Assembly (NCBI GenBank): GCA_938005705.1 | Contig: CALLML010000037.1 | Location: 1 to 40,986, forward strand | Direction of reading: 5' to 3' | DNA: 40,986 nucleotides | Source of the DNA: an uncultured bacterium | GTDB lineage: Bacteria; Verrucomicrobiota; Kiritimatiellia; PWTM01 | Shown here: piece after piece, positions 15,960 to 24,154 of the stretch | How the letters are laid out: every line of letters begins with the position of its first letter | How positions within the stretch are numbered: position 1 is the stretch's first letter | The notes under the pieces: generated by a model | What the model was told of the DNA's origin: nothing | Seen by the model: only the letters and a program-made list of their open reading frames with translations | Databases searched by the model: none | Made by a program: the position numbers and the translations under genes

Positions 15960-16931
15960 TCAAGCCTTCTCGCCGACGATTTCCGCGATCACGTCGCTCA
16001 ACGTGATTAATCCGACAACTTCGAGACGATCGTCCACAACCAACACCATCGGCTGCCGCGTCACGCGCATACGGGGCAAAACATGATCCACGAGCATATG
16101 GGCCGAGACGAGTTGTGGCGGATGAGTGTAATGTTCAACCGTCCATTGTTCGCGGTGGCGATCCCGCAGCACATCCAGCACGTGCACGACGCCGATAAAG
16201 GCATTCTTTCCCCGATGCCATACCGGAAACCGGTTGAAACCGGAGGCGCGCGCCCGCTCGATCAGGCCGGCGGAGGAAAGATCATGGTCCACAACGACCA
16301 TGCGCGCGCGCGGCACCATGATTTCGCGGCAAGTCATGCCGCTCAAATCGAAAACGCCGCGAATCATCCGAATTTCGACACTCGTCAACAGCCCCCCCGC
16401 CTCACTTTCGGCGGTCAGATGTAGAAGATCTTCCCGCGTCAGCCACGGGCGCGGCGGCACCGCACATCCCATCACGCCCAACAGCTTTCCCACGCCGATG
16501 GCCAAAGCCCATCGCGCCGGAGCAATCAAACCTGCGAAGAACGTCAAAAGAGGAGCCAGCGGTAGGACCCGGCGGGCGGGGAAGGCCTGGAACCAAGCCT
16601 TAGGAATATATTCGCACAAAACCAACACCGCGATGATGAGCAGCACGCCCGCAACGGTTGCGCCACGATCGCCGCCCACTGCCTCACCAATCCCCGCGGC
16701 AAATACGGAGGCGGCGACGTAGCTGAGGTTCGTCCCGATGAGCGTAGTGCCCAACAGCCGCTCCGGCGATCGCACAAACCGCTCGATCTGGCGCGCCCCT
16801 CGCACACCGCGTATCACCAGATGTCGCAGGCGCAGACGGTTGATCGCCACTACGCCCGTCTCCATCCCCGCGAAGAACGCGCCCGCCAGAAGACAGAGCA
16901 CGAGGCTCAACACCGCAGCCCCTATACTCAT
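15960..16931 (-). CDS. CNNM/CBS-domain membrane protein (CorC/HlyC-like), short form
   Basis: This is a 323-residue protein. Residues 1-150 hold the CNNM (DUF21) membrane domain of about four helices, with FFAGMETGVVAINRLRLRH near the start. Residues about 175-320 hold two CBS modules, with CREIMVPRARM and the closing GLITLSDVIAEIVGE. The CorC/HlyC C-terminal domain present in the gene upstream is missing, because the protein ends directly after the second CBS. CNNM proteins are linked to Mg2+ (or other cation) efflux and bind nucleotides through CBS. The gene overlaps its paralogue by 4 nt (ATGA), so the two are co-translated and may form a hetero-complex. Confidence 0.85.
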   Translation of the reverse strand: MSIGAAVLSLVLCLLAGAFFAGMETGVVAINRLRLRHLVIRGVRGARQIERFVRSPERLLGTTLIGTNLSYVAASVFAAGIGEAVGGDRGATVAGVLLIIAVLVLCEYIPKAWFQAFPARRVLPLAPLLTFFAGLIAPARWALAIGVGKLLGVMGCAVPPRPWLTREDLLHLTAESEAGGLLTSVEIRMIRGVFDLSGMTCREIMVPRARMVVVDHDLSSAGLIERARASGFNRFPVWHRGKNAFIGVVHVLDVLRDRHREQWTVEHYTHPPQLVSAHMLVDHVLPRMRVTRQPMVLVVDDRLEVVGLITLSDVIAEIVGEKA

Positions 16932-18172
16932 GCGACGCCATCCTTTCCCGTCACCTTTTCGATTTGCGCGAGCATGATGCGGGCTTTCTCAGCTTTTAGA
17001 ACAGTGACGCGCACGCCTTGCGCCTCGACGACGTCGCCCTTTCCCGGCACGCGGCCCAAATGATGGGTAATCCACCCCGCCAGCCGATCGGCGCCTTCCG
17101 CCTCAAGATCCAGCCGCAGGCGACGGTTCAAATCGTCGAGGCTGAACGTCGGATCCACCAGCCACCGATGAGGGCCGGCTTCCTGAAAGACCGGACGGGG
17201 CCGTCCCAATTCATCGTAAATATCACCGGTGATCTCTTCCAGGATATCGCCGCGGGTGATCAAGCCGGCAGTGCCGCCGTATTCGTCCACGACCACGGCC
17301 ACGCGCACGTGGTGTTGCTGAAATTCCGCCAACAGACGATTGAGGGGAGCCGTTTCAGGGACGTAATATGGCGGAAGGCGGGCCACATCGAGACGGGACT
17401 TCGAATCGAGCAAATATTTGCGAACATCCAGAAACCCCTCCACATGGTCCATGTCGCCGCGGTAAAGGAGGAGAAACTTGAACGGAGCATCGAGAACATA
17501 CGCGGTCACATCGGAGGGAAGCGCGTCGAGGTCCAACCCTCGCAGGTCCACGCGGGGCGTCATCACATCGGCGGCTTTCATGCGCTCGAGGTCTATGATG
17601 GCCTTCACCATCGCCAACTCCTCGGCGTCGAGCAGACCTTCGTCGTTGCCCAAATCGAACACGGTCCGCAGCTCTTCGCCGCTCAAGGTACGCCCCCGCG
17701 CGCGGAAGAGAGGCTCAAGCCGATGTGTAATGGCTGCAAGTAACCGGTGAAAGGGTTCCGTCGTCGGCACAAGCACACACAACACCGGTGCATAGAGGCG
17801 GGCGAGCGGGTCGGTAAACATTAACGCCGCTCGCTTGGGGCCGTATTCGCCGAACACCAGCAGCAAAGCCGTCATCCCAAAAATCGCCAGAAACTCTGCC
17901 TGCGCCGGCCAGACACGGTGCGCAATGCGATAAGCCAGAAACGAGGCCGCGATATTGACGATCGTGTTGCAGATCAGAATGGTGGCCAACAGTCGCGTGG
18001 GTTGAGCCGTCAACATGCGGACGCGGCGAGCGGTGAAAGGATACCGCTCGGCGAGTCGGCGCACATCGATCGGATTCAGCGAAAAAAAGACCGTTTCGCT
18101 GCTCGAACAGAAGCCGGAAATAATCAGCAGCAGCGCCAACAAGATCAGTTGAAGCGCCAGTTGAATTGCCAT
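16928..18172 (-). CDS. CNNM/CBS/CorC-domain membrane protein (magnesium/cobalt efflux type)
   Basis: This 414-residue protein has the full family architecture. The CNNM membrane domain (1 to about 165) carries SGFCSSSETVFFSLNP. The CBS pair (about 195-320) has ADVMTPRVDLRGL and VVDEYGGTAGLITRGDILEEI. The CorC/HlyC transporter-associated domain (about 335-410) has WLVDPTFSLDDLNRRL and VTVLKAEKARI. It is predicted to act in cation (Mg2+/Co2+) efflux at the inner membrane. It is first of a two-gene unit with the shorter paralogue (ATGA overlap). It diverges from yjbQ with 33 bp between the start codons, and a TATATA core lies in that gap. Confidence 0.87.
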   Translation of the reverse strand: MAIQLALQLILLALLLIISGFCSSSETVFFSLNPIDVRRLAERYPFTARRVRMLTAQPTRLLATILICNTIVNIAASFLAYRIAHRVWPAQAEFLAIFGMTALLLVFGEYGPKRAALMFTDPLARLYAPVLCVLVPTTEPFHRLLAAITHRLEPLFRARGRTLSGEELRTVFDLGNDEGLLDAEELAMVKAIIDLERMKAADVMTPRVDLRGLDLDALPSDVTAYVLDAPFKFLLLYRGDMDHVEGFLDVRKYLLDSKSRLDVARLPPYYVPETAPLNRLLAEFQQHHVRVAVVVDEYGGTAGLITRGDILEEITGDIYDELGRPRPVFQEAGPHRWLVDPTFSLDDLNRRLRLDLEAEGADRLAGWITHHLGRVPGKGDVVEAQGVRVTVLKAEKARIMLAQIEKVTGKDGVA

Positions 18173-18196
18173 GGTTATTTTGAGACTATATATAAT
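18166..18196 (+). promoter_or_regulatory. Promoter of the yjbQ-deacetylase-glycosyltransferase operon
   Basis: TTGCCA (18166-18171) is followed by TATATA (18189-18194, 17-nt spacer) or a perfect TATAAT (18191-18196, 19-nt spacer). The ATG at 18206 follows the -10 box by 9-11 nt, so the transcript should have a leader of only a few bases and no ribosome-binding site. The -35 overlaps the start of the divergent CNNM gene, and the symmetrical TATATA may serve both directions. Confidence 0.6.
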
Positions 18197-18205
18197 CGTT
18201 GTGGC

Positions 18206-18601
18206 ATGAAACGGCTATCGCTTTTGTCACGGCAAAGAACAGATTGGTTGCCGATCGGCTCTGCCATCCGAGCGGCCGTGCGGGAATTGAAGGTGCGTGA
18301 CGGTATCCTCACCATCTTTGTTCCGCATACGACAGCGGCGGTAACGATCAACGAAGGCGCAGATCCCGATGTGCTGGCGGACCTGACACGAGCATTGGAT
18401 CGTATTGTGCCTTGGAATGCGGATTATGCCCATGCTGAGGGCAACTCGGCCGCCCATATCAAGGCGTCGCTGATCGGCTCGTCCGTCCGCGTTCCGGTGC
18501 GTGAGGGAGAATTGCACCTCGGGACCTGGCAGGAGATTTTTTTCTGCGAGTTTGACGGCCCACGGGAGCGCGAGGTGTGGGTCCTCGCGGATCCCCTGTG
18601 A
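18206..18601 (+). CDS. yjbQ: YjbQ/UPF0047 family protein
   Basis: This 131-residue protein is a compact beta-barrel of the UPF0047 family. All family blocks are present: FVPHTTAAVTINEGADPDV, a histidine-containing AEGNSAAHIKASLIGSS, and GTWQEIFFCEFDGPR. Members form trimers with a metal-like His cluster, and some show weak thiamine-phosphate synthase activity. The true cellular role is unsettled. The start at 18206 is chosen because upstream in-frame codons run into the divergent CNNM gene, and because the -10 box lies just before this ATG. The gene overlaps the next by 4 nt (GTGA), which couples it to the polysaccharide deacetylase. Confidence 0.9.
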   Translation: MKRLSLLSRQRTDWLPIGSAIRAAVRELKVRDGILTIFVPHTTAAVTINEGADPDVLADLTRALDRIVPWNADYAHAEGNSAAHIKASLIGSSVRVPVREGELHLGTWQEIFFCEFDGPREREVWVLADPL

Positions 18602-19611
18602 TCCGACACACGCTCCAAGTGGCCACAGGGACGCTGGTCGGCGTCATCGTGGCGGCCGGGGGATGGGTCCTCGGGTTGGACAGGGCACAACAACAGCGGT
18701 CGGTACCGGTCCTGATGTATCACAATATCACCGAAGAGGCTGGGGACGACGTCTGGGCCGTCGAAGCGGAAGAGTTTGAACGACATCTGATTTGGCTGCG
18801 GAAGCAAGGATATCGCTCGATCCGTCCCTCCGACCTGGTTCAGGCCGCTCGGCGCTGCCGATGGTTGCCCCGCCGTCCCGTCATCATTACCTTCGATGAC
18901 GGCCTCGAAAACGTCCTTCGGCTGGCGGAACCTCTGCTGAAAAAATACGGTTTTACGGCGACCGCGTACGTGATCACGGGGCTGGTTGCAGGCGCCGGCG
19001 AAAATCGCCGCCTATACCGGAACGATCCCGTCATGACGTGGGCGGAAATCGCCGCGATGGACCGACGCGGCGTGATCCGCGTCGGTTCGCACAGCCACAC
19101 GCATTCCCGTTTTCCGAACATCGTCGCAACGGAAGCGGCGAAAAGCCGACGGCTTTTGCGGGAACATACGGGCGCTGAAATCCGAGATTTCTGCTATCCG
19201 TATGGCGCACATCCGCCCGCGTTGGTCGAGGCCGTGCGGGTCGCCGGTTTTCGCACGGCGATGATCTGTGAAGATCGGGTCGCTGTCTTTTCGAGAAAGA
19301 TGGATTTACTGCGTATTCCGCGCATCTCGGTTTATGGGGGCCGACACCGTTTTGTCGTTGAGCGCGTCCCACCTCTGCCGGAAGAGGGCGATGCGATCGT
19401 TTTCAGTGGACGCAACGATGGATTGCCGGTGCCAATTTTACCGGTATTGGTGATTCAGGACCGTCGTTTCCCCTTGGCCGATCCGATCGAACGCCTCGGT
19501 CCGGAGCCACAACGCTGGCGTTGGCCTCGCGCGATGGTTGACGAGGCAGGGGCTACAACAATGAGGCTGGAATTATGGGATCGCCATCAGGTTTTGAGGC
19601 TTTACCCATGA
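18598..19611 (+). CDS. Polysaccharide deacetylase (NodB/CE4-like), membrane anchored
   Basis: This is a 337-residue protein. Residues 8-27 are a single N-terminal hydrophobic anchor; the rest should be periplasmic. The NodB fold shows VPVLMYHNI, the metal/catalytic TFDDG (D100, D101), the H165-x-x-x-H169 metal motif and the DFCYPYG barrel strand. CE4 enzymes remove N- or O-acetyl groups from glycans such as exopolysaccharide or peptidoglycan. Residues about 260-337 are an extra region with no recognised domain. The GTG start at 18598 is favoured because it gives the GTGA overlap with yjbQ; a start at 18577 is possible. It overlaps the following glycosyltransferase by 4 nt (ATGA), implying one operon for a surface glycan. 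Confidence 0.86.
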   Translation: MIRHTLQVATGTLVGVIVAAGGWVLGLDRAQQQRSVPVLMYHNITEEAGDDVWAVEAEEFERHLIWLRKQGYRSIRPSDLVQAARRCRWLPRRPVIITFDDGLENVLRLAEPLLKKYGFTATAYVITGLVAGAGENRRLYRNDPVMTWAEIAAMDRRGVIRVGSHSHTHSRFPNIVATEAAKSRRLLREHTGAEIRDFCYPYGAHPPALVEAVRVAGFRTAMICEDRVAVFSRKMDLLRIPRISVYGGRHRFVVERVPPLPEEGDAIVFSGRNDGLPVPILPVLVIQDRRFPLADPIERLGPEPQRWRWPRAMVDEAGATTMRLELWDRHQVLRLYP

Positions 19612-22600
19612 AAGAAGGCCACCGCATCGGCACCTGCGTTGTCCTCGCCGCGATTTTTGTGTTCGGCTTGCTCTTGCGCATGCACGGCATGGCGCGTCCG
19701 ACCGCTTTACATCCTGATGAGCGGACCATTCTGCGTTGGATGGAACACACCCGTTCACGCGGATGGCTGGAACACACCTACGCCGGCGGCTACTTCACAT
19801 TGGCTGAGCAAACGCGTCGCTGGTTGGAAATTCTCATCTTCCGACCGCGAGAATGGCTGCGCCGATGGCGAGGCGAAACCGATCGTGCTGCGGTGATACT
19901 AGAAGTGTCCGATTTTGCCCGTCCATTTAACGTCGGCCTGGGCGCCGCGACGATCTTTTTAATCTACGGCCTCTGTCGAGCTGTGGGGGCGGGACGTCCA
20001 GCCTCATTGCTGGGCGCGTTGCTTTTCGCCGGTGCCGCCTACCCAATCGAACACAGCCACTATATCGAAAGCGACACGGCCGCCGTCGCCGCCCTGACGC
20101 TGGCGCTAATACTGTGGGCGCGCCATCGCGCGAAGCCGAACTTTGCTGGTTTCGTCTTAGCTGCGTGGGCCACAGGCTTCGCCACGGGAACGAAGTATCC
20201 CCTTGCCGTGCTGATCCCACTGGTTTTTGTCGCCGCGGTGGAGAGCGCGGCCGCACAGTCTTTATCCGCGTTGGGGCGCATCAAACGTTTCTTGGGCCGC
20301 GCCTTTGTGGGCTGTTTGATCACGGCCACAGGTTTCCTCACGGCCTCGCCGGCACCGATCAAAATGCGCGGATTTTTCCAACAGTTGCGTATGCACGGCC
20401 GCCGTGTCGCCTCCGAGACCGCCGGCATCCTCGGCGCGGCGCACGCCGAACCCTGGGCTCGGCAAGCCTGGCACGGGCGTGAACTGCTGCATTTCTTTGG
20501 CTCCATGGGGATCGGATGGATCGCGATGGCGGTCATCGGCCTCGCGCTGCAAGCCCTGCCGCGACGGCGCCGTCCCTGGCCTGTATTGATCCTCTATCCG
20601 GCTTTCTTTCTATATTACTGGTTCTTTTCCGCCCCGTTCGTGCGCACCCAGGAATTCATGCTCTTTATGCCCGCTTTTGCCGCGGCGGCGTCGCTGGCGG
20701 CCGATGCGTTAATGCGCTACACTCTGCGTCCGTGCCATCACGTGGCCATTGGCGTTGCTCTTCTGACTCTTGCGCTGCCAACGATTCGCCTCGGGATGAT
20801 TGCGTCGGATCGCTGCGGCTGGTCGGACACTCGGTGGATGGCGCGGGACTGGATGGCGCGGACCCTGCCGTCGGAAGCGGTCGTGGCTTTTGAAACCTAC
20901 ACCCCGCCCGGCGGCGAACGTATGCCTTTCATGGTGCAACGCGCGGGCACGGTGGAGGAAAACGGAGTCGAGTATTTCAGCGAGATCGAATGCGACTATA
21001 TCATCCGCAACGCCAGTTATCTTGGACGCGGCCTTCGCAACCCTTTTAACGGGCAGCGCTATCCCAACCTGCAGACTCGACTCGATGCCGTACGCCGTGT
21101 TTCGGCTCCCCTCCGGAGCTGGGCGCCACTCGAGCCTGTCCAGCCACGCGTCACTTTCCGCAGTCCGGCGATCGAGATGTGGGCATTCAACGCTCCTTCG
21201 AAAGGTCCGAGGATACCGATCCCTGTTCCCCGTCCGTCTTTTATCGGCGAGGGCGGCCGTGAAACGTTCAGCCCGATTGGCGAGGAGCTGGGAGCGGCGG
21301 AGATTATCCAGGTGACCCGCTACGAGCGCGAGATCGCCATCAGCGGTCCGTTGCCGCGCCGTGCCATTATCTTTGTACTGCTCGAAACGGAAGAGCGGGA
21401 AGCTGAAATTCGTGTGTGCGGGCTCGGACGGCGACGAATCGTTTCCCTCGCGGCCTATGACGCTGCCGTCGTCGCGTTACGCCGCCCGGCATGGCTTCCT
21501 CGTTTCCTTGCCTACGAACGCGTGCGGCTGAGCGCCCGACCGCAGCGTTTTATTGTTCACATCCCGTGCTGGGCGCGGCTCACAACCGATCCCATTGTTG
21601 CCGCCGATTTCCTACTCGAACGCGGACGCGCTCGCGAGGCCTGGGCATTGCTGCGCGAACACGACTCCATCGATCGCGCACCCGAGCTTTCCTTCCGCTG
21701 CGCGACGGCGGCGGGCGACCTGGGGGCTGCCTCGGCGCTGGCGGACGTCGCATCCGCGCAACGGCGGCTTCTGGAACATCTGCTGGACCGACCGCACGCG
21801 AATTGGCAGATCAACGGGATTCCCTTCGCGCAAATCGAGCGCTTGGCCCGCATCCGCATCGTCGCGCCCCCGAAACGGCCGCTTTGCGTGGAGCTCAAAC
21901 CAACGGAAAAAGAGCCCGGCATAGCCGAAGCCCGCGCGGAGACGGTTTTCCCTTTGCCGATTCGGTCGGCATGCCCCTTATCGTTGACGATGGACGTGCG
22001 CGTCCGGTGGCCTGACCTTGCAGACACCGAGGACACGATCGAATTGCTCGACTCGGAGGGACGCCGATGGCATGTCTTCTGCCGAAGCGCGTCCTGCCAG
22101 GTGGATCTGACGCGTGTTCAATTGGAACTGCCCGGCGGAGCGCGGGAGCGCGACATTCACCTTCGGTGGCGAGCGAGCACCCACACGATTGTTGAGATTC
22201 ACCGCGCCGAGGTGACATGGGATCCGAGGCGCGCCCTCGCAGCATGGATCCGACGACCTCTGCTTGTGTTCAACAGCATCGCGACCGAAAAGATGCCGAT
22301 TTTTGAACCGTTTTTGGCTATACGGGGCGTGGAACGTGTCGAATCCGACCTCCATATTCATCTCGAGGTATTGCGCCAAGACCTCCCGCCGCTCGTTGTC
22401 GTCCTGCAGCAACGACGCCTGTGGCGCTGGCGCGTCGTCCAACGCCTTGCATTGATTCGTAAAGAGGATGACAACGCGAATCGCCGGCTCATCGTTGTGC
22501 CGGAACATCTCTTGAAACGAAACACCTTTTTGTCGATCACCGCCGATGTCGCCGTGCGGCCCGGTGCCTTGCGAATTCAAGGGGCCACACGGATTCCGCT

Positions 22601-22709
22601 CTCTCTCGTCGAAGAGCGGTTCTCGAAGATCTCGAACGAAAATCCCGTTGTCGCCCCCGCCCATACGGAAATGTCCGGCTCTTCGGGCGGAAACGGGGGA
22701 AATCCATAA
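19608..22709 (+). CDS. GT-C (GT39/ArnT-like) membrane glycosyltransferase with a large C-terminal extension
   Basis: This 1033-residue protein has about ten membrane segments in residues 8-400. The first periplasmic loop carries the acidic motif H35-P-D37-E38, typical of the PMT/ArnT-type glycosyltransferases that use polyprenyl-linked sugar donors. ESDTAAVAALTLAL and FATGTKYPLAV lie in later loops and helices. Residues about 400-1033 are mainly soluble, probably periplasmic, with beta-rich segments and no recognised domain; this extension is longer than usual. The ATG at 19608 overlaps the deacetylase stop (ATGA); an in-frame start at 19575 lies inside that gene. The acceptor could be a surface polymer, lipid or protein. 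The coupling with a deacetylase suggests polysaccharide maturation. Confidence 0.75.
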   Translation: MKEGHRIGTCVVLAAIFVFGLLLRMHGMARPTALHPDERTILRWMEHTRSRGWLEHTYAGGYFTLAEQTRRWLEILIFRPREWLRRWRGETDRAAVILEVSDFARPFNVGLGAATIFLIYGLCRAVGAGRPASLLGALLFAGAAYPIEHSHYIESDTAAVAALTLALILWARHRAKPNFAGFVLAAWATGFATGTKYPLAVLIPLVFVAAVESAAAQSLSALGRIKRFLGRAFVGCLITATGFLTASPAPIKMRGFFQQLRMHGRRVASETAGILGAAHAEPWARQAWHGRELLHFFGSMGIGWIAMAVIGLALQALPRRRRPWPVLILYPAFFLYYWFFSAPFVRTQEFMLFMPAFAAAASLAADALMRYTLRPCHHVAIGVALLTLALPTIRLGMIASDRCGWSDTRWMARDWMARTLPSEAVVAFETYTPPGGERMPFMVQRAGTVEENGVEYFSEIECDYIIRNASYLGRGLRNPFNGQRYPNLQTRLDAVRRVSAPLRSWAPLEPVQPRVTFRSPAIEMWAFNAPSKGPRIPIPVPRPSFIGEGGRETFSPIGEELGAAEIIQVTRYEREIAISGPLPRRAIIFVLLETEEREAEIRVCGLGRRRIVSLAAYDAAVVALRRPAWLPRFLAYERVRLSARPQRFIVHIPCWARLTTDPIVAADFLLERGRAREAWALLREHDSIDRAPELSFRCATAAGDLGAASALADVASAQRRLLEHLLDRPHANWQINGIPFAQIERLARIRIVAPPKRPLCVELKPTEKEPGIAEARAETVFPLPIRSACPLSLTMDVRVRWPDLADTEDTIELLDSEGRRWHVFCRSASCQVDLTRVQLELPGGARERDIHLRWRASTHTIVEIHRAEVTWDPRRALAAWIRRPLLVFNSIATEKMPIFEPFLAIRGVERVESDLHIHLEVLRQDLPPLVVVLQQRRLWRWRVVQRLALIRKEDDNANRRLIVVPEHLLKRNTFLSITADVAVRPGALRIQGATRIPLSLVEERFSKISNENPVVAPAHTEMSGSSGGNGGNP

Positions 22710-22841
22710 TGGCCAATGGTCATGTCGCCGGTGGGGTCGCACCTCCCCTGCGGGAAGTCGGTCATCCAAAAAGGCACTACGCCAAATGCGGCAACACGAT
22801 GCACGCGCAAAACCGGAGACCAGAGATCGGTCGAGCGGTGA

Positions 22842-22869
22842 TTGACGCATTCCCTTCGACCGCTATAAT
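22842..22869 (+). promoter_or_regulatory. Strong sigma70-type promoter of the outer-membrane protein gene
   Basis: TTGACG (22842-22847), a 16-nt spacer and a perfect TATAAT (22864-22869) end just 6 nt before the ATG at 22876. The expected transcription start coincides with the A of the start codon, so the mRNA should be leaderless. The 130 bp between the glycosyltransferase gene and this promoter show no ORF and no clear terminator. Confidence 0.75.
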
Positions 22870-22875
22870 GACCCT

Positions 22876-23391
22876 ATGAAAGCATCTCTATCGCGTTTTG
22901 TCGCGCTGACCCTAATGGTCTTGACGCCCCCCGTCTGGGCGCAAATACACACGTCGGCCCTGGTTGGCGCTCGGCGTCACCAACCAGGACACCTGGCGTC
23001 GGTGTTGCCATATGGTCGCAACGACTATTCCGTTCTTGCAGCGCTGCAGTTTCATGACCGCGATGCTTACTGGCAGATCGGGCTCGACTTTGGGTGGGAT
23101 CCGACTGGAAGCCCGACGGCGGAATACGTGTTGACGCCTCAGCTTCATCTCTTTTTCAAGGGCAATGTTATCGCGATCGGACTGGGGGTCATGAAGAGTT
23201 ATATTCGTGACGATGCACGCGACAAGGACTGGTCTCCGATCTACTACGAGGCAAAGGCGGGCTTCGAAATCCCTATGGGACGGCTGGGGTTGACAGTCAT
23301 GGCTGCCCATCCTTTTCGAAAATGGGCGGATATCGGAAATATTAAAGAACGGGATTTGGAATACACGGCCGGGCTCTCCTGGCGGTTTTAA
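22876..23391 (+). CDS. Small outer-membrane beta-barrel protein
   Basis: This is a 171-residue protein. Residues 1-22 are a Sec signal peptide (basic start, hydrophobic core, cleavage after PVWA). The mature part alternates polar and hydrophobic residues in strands rich in Tyr, Trp, Phe and Gly. It ends in GLSWRF, with the C-terminal phenylalanine that BamA substrates usually carry. About eight strands fit the length, similar to small OmpW/OmpX-like barrels, but no named family was recognised. The role could be structural or a narrow pore. It is followed after 9 bp by the NYN-like gene, probably on the same transcript. Confidence 0.7.
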   Translation: MKASLSRFVALTLMVLTPPVWAQIHTSALVGARRHQPGHLASVLPYGRNDYSVLAALQFHDRDAYWQIGLDFGWDPTGSPTAEYVLTPQLHLFFKGNVIAIGLGVMKSYIRDDARDKDWSPIYYEAKAGFEIPMGRLGLTVMAAHPFRKWADIGNIKERDLEYTAGLSWRF

Positions 23392-23400
23392 TGACTCGCT

Positions 23401-24096
23401 ATGAATAGAATCGCGGCATGGTTTCGCGGCCTCGTAACTAGAGGCGGCGGCGAAACGGTCTCCCCTACCGATAAGATCTATCTTCTGGACGGTGCGTCCT
23501 TATCGGCGAACCGAGGCGACCGCAATCCGATGCCTCCCCGAGAAGTGATATCGTGGATTCAGCGGCTGGAGAAATTCAATCAGCTTGAGCGCATCCACAT
23601 CGCGGCCATGTTTCCGAGCGAACCCCTTCGCAAGGCGCCGGACGGCGCCGAGTTTGGGGGCCTGGAAATCTACTACGCAGAAAACCTCAGAGAACTGCCC
23701 GAGGCTGCCGGTCGTCTTATACAAAAACTTCGCCGAGGGCGACGGATCGTGACGGTCATCACCTCCGATGCCGTCCTCGAACAGCGGGCCCAAAGCCTGG
23801 GATGCCCGGTGATGCGCACCGCCACGTTCCGTAAGGCGCTGGACATGACCACGGGCGCTGCGCCGCGGGAACGCGAGGGTTCATCGGATCGGCGCGGGAA
23901 CCGACGTAGGGCTCGCCCACCACGTAACGGAGCTGGCGGCGCGGAGGTTTCTCCGGATGTGGCGACTGCCGCCGAACCGGCTTCCGCTGCCGTCGCACCT
24001 GAACCATCTCCCCTCCGTCCCGACGCCGGGGATACGCCAGAAAAGCCGCCCCCCGTTTCCGACGAGATTCGCAAGCTGATTGATCCAGTGGAATAA
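23401..24096 (+). CDS. NYN/PIN-like domain protein with disordered tail
   Basis: This is a 231-residue protein. Residues about 24-150 look like a Rossmann-type NYN/PIN fold. They show a first strand ending in an acidic residue (KIYLLDGASL, D30), a middle region with IHIAAMFPSE, and a later strand IVTVITSDAVLEQRAQSLG with another Asp. NYN/PIN domains are metal-dependent ribonucleases, but the full acidic set cannot be confirmed by eye. Residues 155-231 are Arg/Pro/Ala-rich and likely disordered, possibly RNA-binding. It follows the outer-membrane gene by 9 bp without a visible ribosome site. Other explanations include a non-catalytic nucleotide-binding protein. Confidence 0.5.
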   Translation: MNRIAAWFRGLVTRGGGETVSPTDKIYLLDGASLSANRGDRNPMPPREVISWIQRLEKFNQLERIHIAAMFPSEPLRKAPDGAEFGGLEIYYAENLRELPEAAGRLIQKLRRGRRIVTVITSDAVLEQRAQSLGCPVMRTATFRKALDMTTGAAPREREGSSDRRGNRRRARPPRNGAGGAEVSPDVATAAEPASAAVAPEPSPLRPDAGDTPEKPPPVSDEIRKLIDPVE

Positions 24097-24154
24097 CCGC
24101 GACTAGCGCACGTGCTGTCTTATATTACTCGCACACAATACCCCAGGAGGCCAA

